Assembly: GCA_903839795.1 (NCBI GenBank)
Contig: CAIMDR010000124.1
Span: 1 to 6,133 of the forward strand
Origin: an uncultured Methylococcaceae bacterium
GTDB lineage: Bacteria; Pseudomonadota; Gammaproteobacteria; Methylococcales; Methylomonadaceae
Length of the DNA stretch: 6,133 nt
Direction of reading: 5' to 3'
In this document: piece by piece, positions 1 through 6,074 of the stretch
Layout of the letters: every line of letters starts with the position of its first letter
How positions within the stretch are numbered: position 1 is the first letter of the stretch
Notes under the pieces: generated by a model
Told to the model about the DNA's origin: nothing
The model's input: the letters and a program-made list of their open reading frames with translations, nothing else
Databases searched by the model: none
Made by a program: the position numbers and the translations under genes

Positions 1-920
1 ATAAAAACCGTGTTTCATTAGGTATGAAACAAATGGGTGAAGATCCATGGCAAAACATTGCACGACGTTACCCAGCGGGCACTCGTGTATTCGGTAAAGT
101 AAACAACTTAACTGATTACGGTTGCTTCGTAGAGATTGAAGAAGGCGTTGAAGGTTTAGTTCACGTTTCTGAAATGGACTGGACCAACAAAAACGTTAAC
201 CCATCCAAGCTTGTTCAGTTAGGTGATGATGTTGAAGTCATGGTTTTGGAAATCGATGAAGAACGTCGTCGTATTTCTTTAGGTATGAAGCAGTGCAAAA
301 CCAATCCATGGGATGAGTTTGCAGCAACGCACAACAAAGGCGATAAAATATCAGGAAAAATCAAATCAATTACTGATTTTGGTATTTTCATTGGTCTTGA
401 TGGCGGTATTGATGGTCTTGTTCACATGTCTGATATTTCATGGGCAGATGACAGCGAAGCATCAGTTCGTGAGTTCAAAAAAGGTGATGAACTGGAAACT
501 GTTATTTTAGCGGTTGATTCAGAACGTGAACGTATTTCGTTAGGTATCAAACAACTTGAACAAGATCCGTTCCAAAACTTTTTGGCGACCCACGAAAAAG
601 GCAGCTTGGTAAAAGGAACTATCAAGGAAGTTGATGCTAAAGGTGCAGTTATTACTTTAGCGGATAATGTCGAAGGGTATTTACGTGCTTCTGAAATTCA
701 ACGTGACCGTGTTGAAGATGCGCGCACCTTGCTTAAAGAAGGCGATACTCTTGAAGCCAAGTTTATCGGCGTAGACAAGAAAAGCAAGTCAATTTCTTTG
801 TCAATTAAAGCGAAAGATCAAGACGAAGAAACACATTCTATTAAAGATCATTCCCAACATTCTCAGCAATCAGTAGGTACGCCTACCATGGCTGACTTAT
901 TTAAGCAGTTGGAAAAATAA
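1..920 (+). CDS. rpsA: 30S ribosomal protein S1, 3' part (5' end outside window)
   Basis: The reading frame is open from the left edge (first full codon at 3) to the TAA at 918-920, about 305 residues, so a little over half of a typical ~557-residue S1. It opens with the RVSLGMKQ end of S1 domain 3. Three more OB-fold S1 repeats follow; counting the Met at 24 as residue 1 they lie at about 20-90, 107-177 and 194-262. The first two contain the near-invariant [21 protein letters not shown](V/M)S and RRRISLG/RERISLG blocks. The last repeat is more divergent ([18 protein letters not shown]), as in E. coli domain 6. The tail is acidic/polar and ends in [11 protein letters not shown]1 binds mRNA on the small ribosomal subunit and promotes translation initiation, especially on structured or weak-SD messages. 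The downstream ihfB matches the cmk-rpsA-ihfB order of gammaproteobacteria. The Met at 24 is internal, not the start. Confidence 0.98.
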   Translation, partial: KNRVSLGMKQMGEDPWQNIARRYPAGTRVFGKVNNLTDYGCFVEIEEGVEGLVHVSEMDWTNKNVNPSKLVQLGDDVEVMVLEIDEERRRISLGMKQCKTNPWDEFAATHNKGDKISGKIKSITDFGIFIGLDGGIDGLVHMSDISWADDSEASVREFKKGDELETVILAVDSERERISLGIKQLEQDPFQNFLATHEKGSLVKGTIKEVDAKGAVITLADNVEGYLRASEIQRDRVEDARTLLKEGDTLEAKFIGVDKKSKSISLSIKAKDQDEETHSIKDHSQHSQQSVGTPTMADLFKQLEK

Positions 921-930
921 GGACTTTAGA

Positions 931-971
931 AGAGGGTCTGTGATAACACAGATCCTCTGCGTTTTCTTTTT
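931..971 (+). terminator. Rho-independent terminator after rpsA
   Basis: The arms AGAGGGTCTGTG (931-942) and CACAGATCCTCT (947-958) pair over 12 bp with one G-U wobble around an ATAA loop. A GCG and the T-rich run TTTTCTTTTT (962-971) follow. This is a textbook intrinsic terminator 10 nt after the rpsA stop. Its T-run ends 13 nt before the ihfB start, so any ihfB message coming from upstream must read through it. Confidence 0.9.
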
Positions 972-974
972 CAC

Positions 975-987
975 AGGATAGAATGTG
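975..987 (+). promoter_or_regulatory. ihfB ribosome-binding site and GTG start, overlapping ATG-TGA
   Basis: AGGA (975-978) lies 6 nt before the GTG at 985. The start is fixed by homology, since MTKSEL is the conserved N-terminus of IHF-beta. The same bases contain ATG TGA (983-988), a start codon followed at once by a stop, in another frame and overlapping the GTG by one base. The ribosome site begins only 4 nt after the terminator T-run. Confidence 0.7.
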
Positions 988-1290
988 ACAAAATCAGAAC
1001 TAATTGAAGCACTTGCTGGCAAACAACCGCATTTGGCACTGAAAGATGTAGAGTTGGCAGTAAAATGCATCATTGAAAAAATGAACCAGGCATTATCTTC
1101 TGGAAAAAGAATTGAGATTAGAGGTTTTGGCAGTTTTTCGTTACACAAACGCCCTCCACGTATGGGCCGTAATCCAAAAACGGGTGAATCTGTCGCATTG
1201 ACTGAAAAGCATGTTCCACATTTTAAACCCGGTAAAGAGTTACGTGATAGAGTCGATGCCGCTAGTCAAAATTACGAAATAATAGACTAA
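985..1290 (+). CDS. ihfB: Integration host factor subunit beta
   Basis: This 101-residue protein of the HU/IHF family starts at GTG. It begins [10 protein letters not shown] as E. coli IHF-beta does and keeps the core [13 protein letters not shown] (42-54), the DNA-binding arm [10 protein letters not shown] (59-68) and the [14 protein letters not shown] block. Pro64, in the arm, corresponds to the proline that intercalates into DNA and kinks it. These IHF-beta-specific stretches ([20 protein letters not shown]) favour IhfB over HU. IHF acts as an alpha/beta heterodimer that sharply bends DNA in nucleoid organisation, site-specific recombination, replication initiation and transcription activation; its partner IhfA is not in this window. 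The protein is a few residues longer than the 94-residue E. coli subunit because of a C-terminal extension ending in NYEIID. No convincing promoter lies between the rpsA terminator and the GTG, so transcription probably comes from within or upstream of rpsA. Confidence 0.97.
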   Translation: MTKSELIEALAGKQPHLALKDVELAVKCIIEKMNQALSSGKRIEIRGFGSFSLHKRPPRMGRNPKTGESVALTEKHVPHFKPGKELRDRVDAASQNYEIID

Positions 1291-1297
1291 AATAATT

Positions 1298-1372
1298 AAT
1301 CAACGCAACAACTAGTTGATAGATAACATGTTTCATCATTTATTGTGATTCTTGTTATTGCGTTGATTTTTT
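1298..1372 (+). terminator. Terminator-like hairpin after ihfB with a long loop
   Basis: AATCAACGCAA (1298-1308) and TTGCGTTGATT (1358-1368) are perfect 11-bp inverted repeats, with the 3' arm running into TTTTTT (1367-1372). The loop is unusually long at 49 nt. It contains the palindrome CAACTAGTTG (1309-1318) and a second copy of GTTGAT (1315-1320) that could pair with ATCAAC (1299-1304) instead. The reverse strand also reads a T-rich run after the stem, so the element could stop transcription from both sides. A role as the ihfB terminator is inferred from its position 7 nt after the stop. Confidence 0.65.
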
Positions 1373-1479
1373 AGTATCAGGTTTTGTTGTTCTTCAACTT
1401 GTTTTATGCACCCCCGCATGTCCACACTTACATAAACGCTAATATCTGCTATTCAATTTTACGAGTAGTTCGGTTGATT

Positions 1480-1623
1480 TTATGTTTCAAAATCATAACG
1501 CCAAAAGCTAATCCGGCTTAGTAAATAAAAATAATCCTCCCACCAGATATATCCTGGTAATCCAATTAATACCCCTTTCCATTCTTGCGCCTGTGTTACT
1601 GTTTGCTTAGCACCAGTAGAGTG
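1480..1623 (-). pseudogene. Protein-like open stretch, possible decayed small gene
   Basis: On the minus strand a 47-codon frame runs from just after a TAG (1624-1626) to a TAA (1480-1482). Its product includes EWKGVLIGLPGYIWWEDYF and LLSRISFWRYDFET: rich in Trp, Tyr and Phe, with a hydrophobic patch followed by charged residues, which is unlike a random translation of AT-rich spacer. There is no ATG or GTG in frame. Reading back through the TAG, the frame stays open into the feo control region, again without a start. I do not recognise the family. It may be the C-terminal remnant of a small membrane-associated protein, or chance. Confidence 0.25.
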
Positions 1624-1665
1624 CTATTTTTGGGTAAGACATGTTTTATCAATTTTAATGACGTC

Positions 1666-1709
1666 TTGTTTTGTTTGAGCTTGATTGTATGATATATTCT
1701 TTCTTAAAT
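1666..1709 (+). promoter_or_regulatory. Candidate feo promoter(s)
   Basis: Two sigma70-like readings fit upstream of or overlapping the Fur box. One is TTGATT (1681-1686), a 17-nt spacer and TTAAAT (1704-1709), which the Fur box would overlap. The other is TTGTTT (1666-1671), a 16-nt spacer and TATGAT (1688-1693), which would put the start near 1700 with the Fur box just downstream. Either geometry allows repression. None has a strong -35, and the choice is not resolved by sequence alone. Confidence 0.4.
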
Positions 1710-1725
1710 GAGAATGATTATTGAT
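1707..1725 (+). promoter_or_regulatory. Fur box upstream of feoABC
   Basis: The core TGAGAATGATTATTG (1709-1723) matches the Fur 7-1-7 consensus TGATAATnATTATCA at 11 of 14 defined positions; the mismatches are G for T in the left half and TG for CA at the right end. It lies about 50 nt before feoA, at a promoter-like region. Fur with Fe(II) would occlude this site and repress ferrous iron uptake when iron is sufficient. Recognition rests on consensus and context. Confidence 0.75.
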
Positions 1726-1774
1726 TCCTTGTTTTTTGAATCTTTAACAGCAATTTATTATCAAGGCTAAATTT

Positions 1775-2008
1775 ATGGTGATGAGCTTAAAAAATCTTCA
1801 TGTGGGTGACTTGGGAAAGATAGTCGGTTTTGAACAAGCCGGTAAGCCCTATAGAAAAAGGTTACTGGCCATGGGCTTGACTCCGGGTACTGAATTTAGT
1901 ATTACCCGATTTGCACCTATGGGTGATCCTGTTGAAATTAAATTGCGTGGATTTTCGTTAACTTTGCGTAAAGACGAAGCGGGAATACTGTTGATAGAGA
2001 AGCTGTAA
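1775..2008 (+). CDS. feoA: Ferrous iron transport protein A
   Basis: This 77-residue cytoplasmic protein has the FeoA SH3-like fold. Recognisable blocks are the N-terminal LKNLHVGDLGKIVGF, the helix YRKRLLAMGLTPGTEF (about 26-41), the FAPMGDPVEIKLRGF strand pair (about 46-60) and the LTLRKDEAGILLIE end. Length and motif order match E. coli FeoA (75 residues). FeoA is required for full FeoB-dependent Fe(II) uptake and is thought to contact FeoB, but its exact role is not settled. The ATG at 1775 is preferred because AAGG at 1763-1766 lies 8 nt upstream; an in-frame GTG (1778) and ATG (1781) lie close behind and would drop only one or two residues. Its stop TAA (2006-2008) shares one base with the feoB ATG, so the two are translationally coupled. 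A Fur box lies upstream. Confidence 0.95.
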   Translation: MVMSLKNLHVGDLGKIVGFEQAGKPYRKRLLAMGLTPGTEFSITRFAPMGDPVEIKLRGFSLTLRKDEAGILLIEKL

Positions 2009-4347
2009 TGAAAACTGATTTTACGGTTGGTGTGGTTGGCAACCCTAATTGCGGTAAAACAACCCTTTTTAATGTGCTCACTGGTTCCAGGCAGCATGTA
2101 GGCAATTGGCCTGGCGTAACCGTTGAAAAAAAAACCGGTGAATATTCTCATGCCAATAAACTGATTGAATTAGTTGACTTGCCAGGAACCTATTCGTTAG
2201 AAGCCGCAGACGATCAGGTTTCTTTGGATGAGAAAGTGGCAAGGGATTACGTTGCGTCTAGGGAAGCCGACTTAATTATTAATATTATCGATGCCTCTAA
2301 TATAGAGCGAAACCTGTATTTAACATCGCAACTTATTGAAATGCGCGTACCCATGATATTGGTGCTCAATATGATGGATGCGGTTAAGCAGCGCGGTATT
2401 AAAATTGACTGTGATTTTTTGGCAGAACAGTTGGGCTGTCCGGTTATTCCTATTGCAGCCTCTACCAAAGAAGGTATCGCTACCTTAAAAGCTCAAATTA
2501 ACAAAGCCGCCATTACCAAGCCGGTTCCATCGGTAAGCATCAGTTATACGCCCGCATTAGAACAGGCTATCAATGCTATTTCTCCTCAATTGATTGACAG
2601 TGCCATTCAGCATCAGTGTGATTTGCGTTGGCTGGCCGTTAGATTATTAGAAGACGATACTCTCGCCAAACAGTTTGCCGGAACAGCACTGATGTCAACA
2701 GTCGCCAAATTACAGCGTGGTGTAGAGCTTGAAACAGACGATGAAATAGATATTCTTGCAGCGGACGCCCGTTACGGGTTTGTTAATAACCTGATTCAGG
2801 GTGCCGTTTGCAGGCTTAATGAGGTGAGTCGCCATACTACAGAAAAAATTGATCATATCGTTTTGAATCGGTATTTAGGAATCCCTGTATTTTTGTTGGT
2901 TATGTACGCGATGTTTATGTTTACCATTAATATCGGCAGTGCTTTTGTGGATTTTTTTGACCAATCGGTCGGTGCGTTATTGGTTGATGGTTTAAGCTTG
3001 GTGTTAACTGAGTTGGATTTTCCACAATGGCTGATTGTCCTGATTACCAAGGGTGCCGGTGGTGGCATTCAGGTCGTCGCTACTTTTATACCGATTATTG
3101 GCTTTTTATTTATGTTTTTATCGGCTCTGGAGGATTCAGGTTACATGGCCAGAGCGGCTTTTGTTATGGATCGATTCATGCGCATGATCGGCTTGCCGGG
3201 CAAGTCATTTGTACCGATGATAGTCGGATTTGGTTGTAATGTGCCCGCCATTATGGCAACCCGAACACTTGAAAATCAACGTGACAGAATTCTGACTAAT
3301 CTAATGAATCCTTTTATGTCTTGTGGTGCCAGATTACCTGTTTATGCTTTGTTTGCAGCGGCGTTTTTTCCGGTGGGTGGGCAGAATCTGGTTTTTGGCT
3401 TGTATTTATTGGGCATTGCCGTCGCTGTATTAACGGGCTTAATTATGCGTCACACGTTATTTAAAGGTGAGTCTGCACCCTTTATTATGGAATTGCCTGC
3501 CTACCATTTGCCGACCTTGCGCGGGGTTTTTATCAGAACCTGGGATCGGCTTAAATCATTTTTGCTCAATGCCGGGAAGGTGATTATACCGATGGTGTTG
3601 GTTTTAAACTTTCTTAATGCGCTGGGTACGGACGGCAGTTTTGGTCAGGAAAACAGCAACAAATCAGTGCTCAGTGAAATCGGGCGAGGCTTAACGCCGG
3701 TTTTTAAACCCATGGGTATTGAAAAAGACAACTGGCCTGCAACCGTCGGTATTTTTACCGGGGTACTCGCTAAAGAGGCCGTTGTGGGTACATTGGATGC
3801 CTTATATAGCCAGCTTGGAGCCACTTCTGAAGCGCAGCCAGATAAACCACCGTTTAATCTTAAAGAAGCGTTAATGGCCGCTTGTGCAACCGTACCGGAA
3901 AACTTAAGTGCTATTGCTGATAATATTTTAGATCCCTTAGGATTAAATATTGGTACAGTCAATGATATAGCTTCTGCTGCCAGTGAGCAAGACGTTAAAA
4001 CCGATACTTTTTCAGCGATGCAGCATAGTTTTGATGGCAAGGCAGGCGCTTTTGCTTATCTGTTGTTTATTTTACTTTATGCGCCTTGTGTGGCAGCAAC
4101 GGCAGCTATTTATAGAGAAACCAATGCGGGTTGGACTTTTTTTGTGGTGTTCTGGACGACTGGAATTGCTTACATGACAGCCACTATTTTTTATCAATCG
4201 ATGACTTATAGTCAGCATCCTGACTATTCGTTGACTTGGATTAGCGGATTAATCAGTGTTTTTTTATTGGTGTTAGCGGGCTTATGGCTAACTGGGAAAA
4301 ACACTATTATAAAGCATGGCGGGGAGTCAGTCAGTGATATTATCTGA
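2008..4347 (+). CDS. feoB: Ferrous iron transporter FeoB (GTPase-permease)
   Basis: This full-length FeoB of 779 residues (E. coli 773) is an inner-membrane Fe(II) importer with a cytoplasmic N-terminal G domain. G motifs are all present: G1 GNPNCGKT (11-18), G2 Thr38 in PGVTVE, G3 DLPG (57-60), G4 NMMD (121-124) and G5 around AAST (150-153). A helical GDI-like region follows, with LRWLAVRLLEDD. The membrane part starts near 292 and contains hydrophobic segments at about 292-314, 354-374, 443-485, 524-540, 680-702, 708-731 and 744-765. The two repeated gate elements carry the conserved Cys410 (GFGCNVPA) and Cys439 (MSCGARLP), and Cys694 lies in YAPCVAATA. These correspond to cysteines in E. 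coli FeoB proposed to line the iron path. The ATG overlaps the feoA stop by one base; the 3' end overlaps feoC. No truncation or lost key residue is seen. Confidence 0.98.
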   Translation: MKTDFTVGVVGNPNCGKTTLFNVLTGSRQHVGNWPGVTVEKKTGEYSHANKLIELVDLPGTYSLEAADDQVSLDEKVARDYVASREADLIINIIDASNIERNLYLTSQLIEMRVPMILVLNMMDAVKQRGIKIDCDFLAEQLGCPVIPIAASTKEGIATLKAQINKAAITKPVPSVSISYTPALEQAINAISPQLIDSAIQHQCDLRWLAVRLLEDDTLAKQFAGTALMSTVAKLQRGVELETDDEIDILAADARYGFVNNLIQGAVCRLNEVSRHTTEKIDHIVLNRYLGIPVFLLVMYAMFMFTINIGSAFVDFFDQSVGALLVDGLSLVLTELDFPQWLIVLITKGAGGGIQVVATFIPIIGFLFMFLSALEDSGYMARAAFVMDRFMRMIGLPGKSFVPMIVGFGCNVPAIMATRTLENQRDRILTNLMNPFMSCGARLPVYALFAAAFFPVGGQNLVFGLYLLGIAVAVLTGLIMRHTLFKGESAPFIMELPAYHLPTLRGVFIRTWDRLKSFLLNAGKVIIPMVLVLNFLNALGTDGSFGQENSNKSVLSEIGRGLTPVFKPMGIEKDNWPATVGIFTGVLAKEAVVGTLDALYSQLGATSEAQPDKPPFNLKEALMAACATVPENLSAIADNILDPLGLNIGTVNDIASAASEQDVKTDTFSAMQHSFDGKAGAFAYLLFILLYAPCVAATAAIYRETNAGWTFFVVFWTTGIAYMTATIFYQSMTYSQHPDYSLTWISGLISVFLLVLAGLWLTGKNTIIKHGGESVSDII

Positions 4348-4558
4348 TTTACGGGGTTATTTAAAACAACAGCATAGAGTGGCTTTGGCGGATTTGGTCA
4401 ATCATTTTAATATGGATGCGGACGCCTTGCGCGGTATGCTGGGGAAGTGGATAAGCAAAGGCAATGTGCGAAAATTATCTCGCGAGGCTTCTTGCGGAAC
4501 CAGTTGCTGTAAATGCGACCCTGCCTTGACCGAGTTCTATGAATGGATAGATAGATAG
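4334..4558 (+). CDS. feoC: FeoC-like winged-helix protein with cysteine cluster
   Basis: This 74-residue protein has an N-terminal winged-helix-like half (LSDLRGYLKQQHRVALADL, then a helix with LRGMLGKWISKGNV, a wing-like turn and RKLSR). A cysteine cluster follows, CGTSCCKCDP (Cys54, 58, 59, 61), then a short EFYEWIDR tail. This matches FeoC-like proteins, which sit after feoB; in enterobacteria FeoC binds an Fe-S cluster and protects or modulates FeoB. The GTG at 4334 is chosen because GGGGAG (4321-4326) lies 7 nt upstream and translation from it begins MILSDLRGYL, typical of the family. An ATG at 4316 would add six residues but lacks a good ribosome site. The gene overlaps the feoB end by 14 nt, consistent with coupled translation. 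Whether it acts as a DNA-binding regulator or a FeoB partner cannot be told from sequence. Confidence 0.85.
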   Translation: MILSDLRGYLKQQHRVALADLVNHFNMDADALRGMLGKWISKGNVRKLSREASCGTSCCKCDPALTEFYEWIDR

Positions 4559-4560
4559 AT
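4546..4560 (+). repeat. GATA tetranucleotide run at the feoC stop
   Basis: Nearly four tandem GATA units span the last codons and the TAG stop of feoC. Slippage by one unit would change the frame at the very C-terminus after the conserved EFYEW, so any effect on the protein would be small. Confidence 0.8.
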
Positions 4561-4563
4561 GAG

Positions 4564-4598
4564 GTTAAAGGTTAAAGGCGAAAGGTGAAAGGTGAAAG
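4564..4598 (+). repeat. 7-bp tandem repeat array (GNNAAAG x5)
   Basis: Five consecutive 7-bp units follow the feoC stop: GTTAAAG twice, GCGAAAG once, GTGAAAG twice, then a broken unit GGACGAAG. It begins 5 nt after the feoC stop codon. The unit length is not a multiple of three and the array lies outside any gene. Function unknown. Confidence 0.85.
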
Positions 4599-4651
4599 GG
4601 ACGAAGTTGAGGTGCTGTTAATTTTATTATGCAGTTTATAAAAATATAAAC

Positions 4652-4675
4652 CTTCGTGCTCTTCGTGCCTTCGTG
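4652..4675 (+). repeat. CTTCGTG short repeat, three copies
   Basis: CTTCGTG occurs at 4652-4658, 4661-4667 and 4669-4675, spaced by 9 then 8 nt, followed by GTGAA-CTTTTT-TTCAC (4676-4690). Its reverse complement CACGAAG resembles GGACGAAG at the end of the upstream 7-bp array, so the two arrays face each other as an imperfect inverted repeat around an AT-rich centre (TTTATA-AAAA-TATAAA). As I recall, runs of this CACGAAG type recur between genes in unrelated bacteria; this could not be checked here. Confidence 0.75.
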
Positions 4676-4717
4676 GTGAACTTTTTTCACACTAAAAACA
4701 AACAAATAACAAAACGT

Positions 4718-4737
4718 AAGCGTATCTTGATGCGCTT
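4718..4737 (+). repeat. 8-bp inverted repeat ahead of tRNA-Arg
   Basis: AAGCGTAT (4718-4725) and ATGCGCTT (4730-4737) pair over 8 bp with one wobble around a CTTG loop. No T-run follows on the + strand, so it is not a forward terminator. On the minus strand the stem runs into ACGTTTTGTTATTTG, weakly terminator-like. It occupies the place where the -35 element of the tRNA promoter would be expected. Confidence 0.5.
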
Positions 4738-4742
4738 TATGA

Positions 4743-4748
4743 TAGAAT
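4743..4748 (+). promoter_or_regulatory. Candidate -10 box for the tRNA-Arg gene
   Basis: TAGAAT lies 9 nt before the tRNA 5' end, with an overlapping TATGAT at 4738-4743. No good -35 hexamer stands at 16-18 nt from either. This is a guess from position. Confidence 0.3.
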
Positions 4749-4757
4749 TACACGATT

Positions 4758-4834
4758 GCCCCGATAGCTCAGCTGGATAGAGCGGTCCCCTCCTAAGGGA
4801 CAGGTCGGTGGTTCGAATCCACTTTGGGGCACCA
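4758..4834 (+). tRNA. tRNA-Arg, anticodon CCT (reads AGG)
   Basis: A full cloverleaf can be drawn. The acceptor stem GCCCCGA (4758-4764) pairs with TTGGGGC (4824-4830) with one G-U. The D arm is GCTC/GAGC (4767-4783). The anticodon stem GTCCC/GGGAC encloses the loop CTCCTAA with anticodon CCT at 4792-4794. The variable loop is AGGTC. The T arm is GGTGG with TTCGAAT and CCACT. The discriminator is A4831 and CCA is encoded at 4832-4834. The CCU anticodon reads the rare arginine codon AGG. No clear terminator follows. Confidence 0.97.
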
Positions 4835-5042
4835 CGTACATCCATACAGATAGAATTCATTAACCTGCGTTACCGATTACGTCCACTAATCCTGTCACGA
4901 TCACAAACGCCAATAGTCTTTAGAAATAGCTACAATTTTAAGTTGTTTGCTGTTTTTAAGTTGCGTTCATAGCAAGAAATTCATTTTTTATACAGTGCTG
5001 CAAGATATAAATAAACAGCAGCCTTCAATTGAGACCCAATAC

Positions 5043-6074
5043 ATGCCATTTTCAAAACTCGGTTTATCAGATCCACTTTTACGTGCCATTGCTGATGCCG
5101 GTTACACCACACCATCACCCATTCAATTACAAGCCATTCCTGCTGTTTTAAACGGTCATGATTTACTTGCCGCCGCTCAAACGGGAACCGGTAAAACAGC
5201 CGGCTTTGCTTTACCTATCCTACATCGTTTATCTCAGCATTCTTACGGTGCCAACCGTCCGATCAGAGTGTTGATTTTAACACCAACCCGCGAACTTGCA
5301 GCACAAGTGGGTGAGTCAGTCAGTAAATACGGTGCCCATTTACATCCACGCTTAAAAACTGAAGTGGTGTTTGGCGGCGTAAAAATCAATCCACAAATGA
5401 TGCGTTTAAGAGGTGGTGTTGATGTGTTGGTTGCCACTCCAGGTCGCTTACTGGACTTGGTCAATCAAAATGCAGTCAAGCTGGATAAAGTAGAAACTCT
5501 GGTGTTGGATGAAGCAGACCGGATGTTGGATATGGGCTTTATTCGCGATATTCGTAAATTGATTGCACTGCTTCCCAAAAAACGTCAAAACTTGTTATTT
5601 TCAGCGACTTTTTCCGAAGATATACGCAAGCTCACTACAGGCTTGCTGGTCAATCCGATAAAAATAGAAGTGGCGGCTCGTAATACCGCAGCAGAAACGG
5701 TTGAGCAAATTGCTTATCTTTGCAATAAAGCCAATAAAGCCGAACTGCTTTGCCATTTGATAAAAACCAATGACTGGCAACAAGTGTTGGTATTTACCAG
5801 TACCAAGCATGGCGCTAACCGACTGACTGAAAAACTCAACAAGATTAATATAAAAGCTGCCGCCATTCATGGCAATAAAAGCCAAGGTGCAAGAACCAGC
5901 GCTTTATCCGGGTTTAAAGCCGGTGAAATCAGGGTGTTGGTAGCTACCGATGTGGCGGCGAGAGGCATTGATATTGCCTTGCTCCCGCATGTGGTCAATT
6001 ATGAATTGCCCCGTTCACCTGCCGATTATGTCCATAGAATTGGCCGTACTGGTAGAGCAGGGGAAGAAGGATAA
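5043..6074 (+). CDS. rhlE: RhlE-type DEAD-box RNA helicase, stopped prematurely after motif VI
   Basis: As read, the product is 343 residues of an ATP-dependent RNA helicase of the RhlE group (ribosome assembly and RNA turnover in known relatives). Both RecA-like domains show their motifs: Q motif F3 and PSPIQ (24-28), motif I AQTGTGKT (45-52), Ia PTRELA (81-86), GG 111-112, Ib TPGR (132-135), II DEAD (156-159), III SAT (187-189), IV around [19 protein letters not shown] (300-310) and [10 protein letters not shown] (331-338). A TAA at 6072-6074 then ends the frame, but the next 19 codons in the same frame still look like RhlE. The ATG at 5043 starts [16 protein letters not shown], the usual family N-terminus; a weak GAGA lies 8 nt upstream. 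An upstream TTG at 4947 would add 32 unrelated residues and is rejected. Intact RhlE proteins are normally longer, with a basic tail. Confidence 0.9.
   Translation: MPFSKLGLSDPLLRAIADAGYTTPSPIQLQAIPAVLNGHDLLAAAQTGTGKTAGFALPILHRLSQHSYGANRPIRVLILTPTRELAAQVGESVSKYGAHLHPRLKTEVVFGGVKINPQMMRLRGGVDVLVATPGRLLDLVNQNAVKLDKVETLVLDEADRMLDMGFIRDIRKLIALLPKKRQNLLFSATFSEDIRKLTTGLLVNPIKIEVAARNTAAETVEQIAYLCNKANKAELLCHLIKTNDWQQVLVFTSTKHGANRLTEKLNKINIKAAAIHGNKSQGARTSALSGFKAGEIRVLVATDVAARGIDIALLPHVVNYELPRSPADYVHRIGRTGRAGEEG

Larger units (their letters stand above)
1373..1774. other. Intergenic region between ihfB and feoA
   Basis: This 402-nt AT-rich stretch contains no convincing intact gene on either strand. 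It holds a protein-like minus-strand open stretch without a start codon (1480-1623), small inverted repeats GATTTT/AAAATC (1476-1494) and ACCA-GATATATC-C-TGGT (1542-1558), then the feo promoter area and Fur-type box (1666-1725). The remaining ~50 nt before feoA is the leader, with AAGG (1763-1766) as ribosome-binding site. No riboswitch fold was recognised. Confidence 0.7.

Noticed and set aside
1291..1774. IHF-binding sites near ihfB and feo
   Set aside because: Several AATCAA/TATCAA starts occur but none continues to the WATCAANNNNTTR consensus.
1849..2151. 100-codon minus-strand frame across feoA/feoB
   Set aside because: It is antisense to two well-conserved coding regions, with no protein features of its own.
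3645..4040. 131-codon open frame on the minus strand inside feoB
   Set aside because: It lies wholly opposite conserved FeoB codons; the product has no recognisable domain and is best explained as a shadow frame.
4560..4690. CRISPR-like array
   Set aside because: The repeats are 7-9 bp and directly adjacent, without spacers of regular length and without cas genes.
4758..4834. tRNA-Arg(CCU) as an occupied integration site
   Set aside because: This tRNA type is a known phage/island target, but there is no integrase and no repeat of its 3' end in the window; rhlE follows.
4947..5042. RhlE start at TTG 4947
   Set aside because: The 32 extra residues do not resemble the family N-terminus, and [16 protein letters not shown] from ATG 5043 matches it directly.
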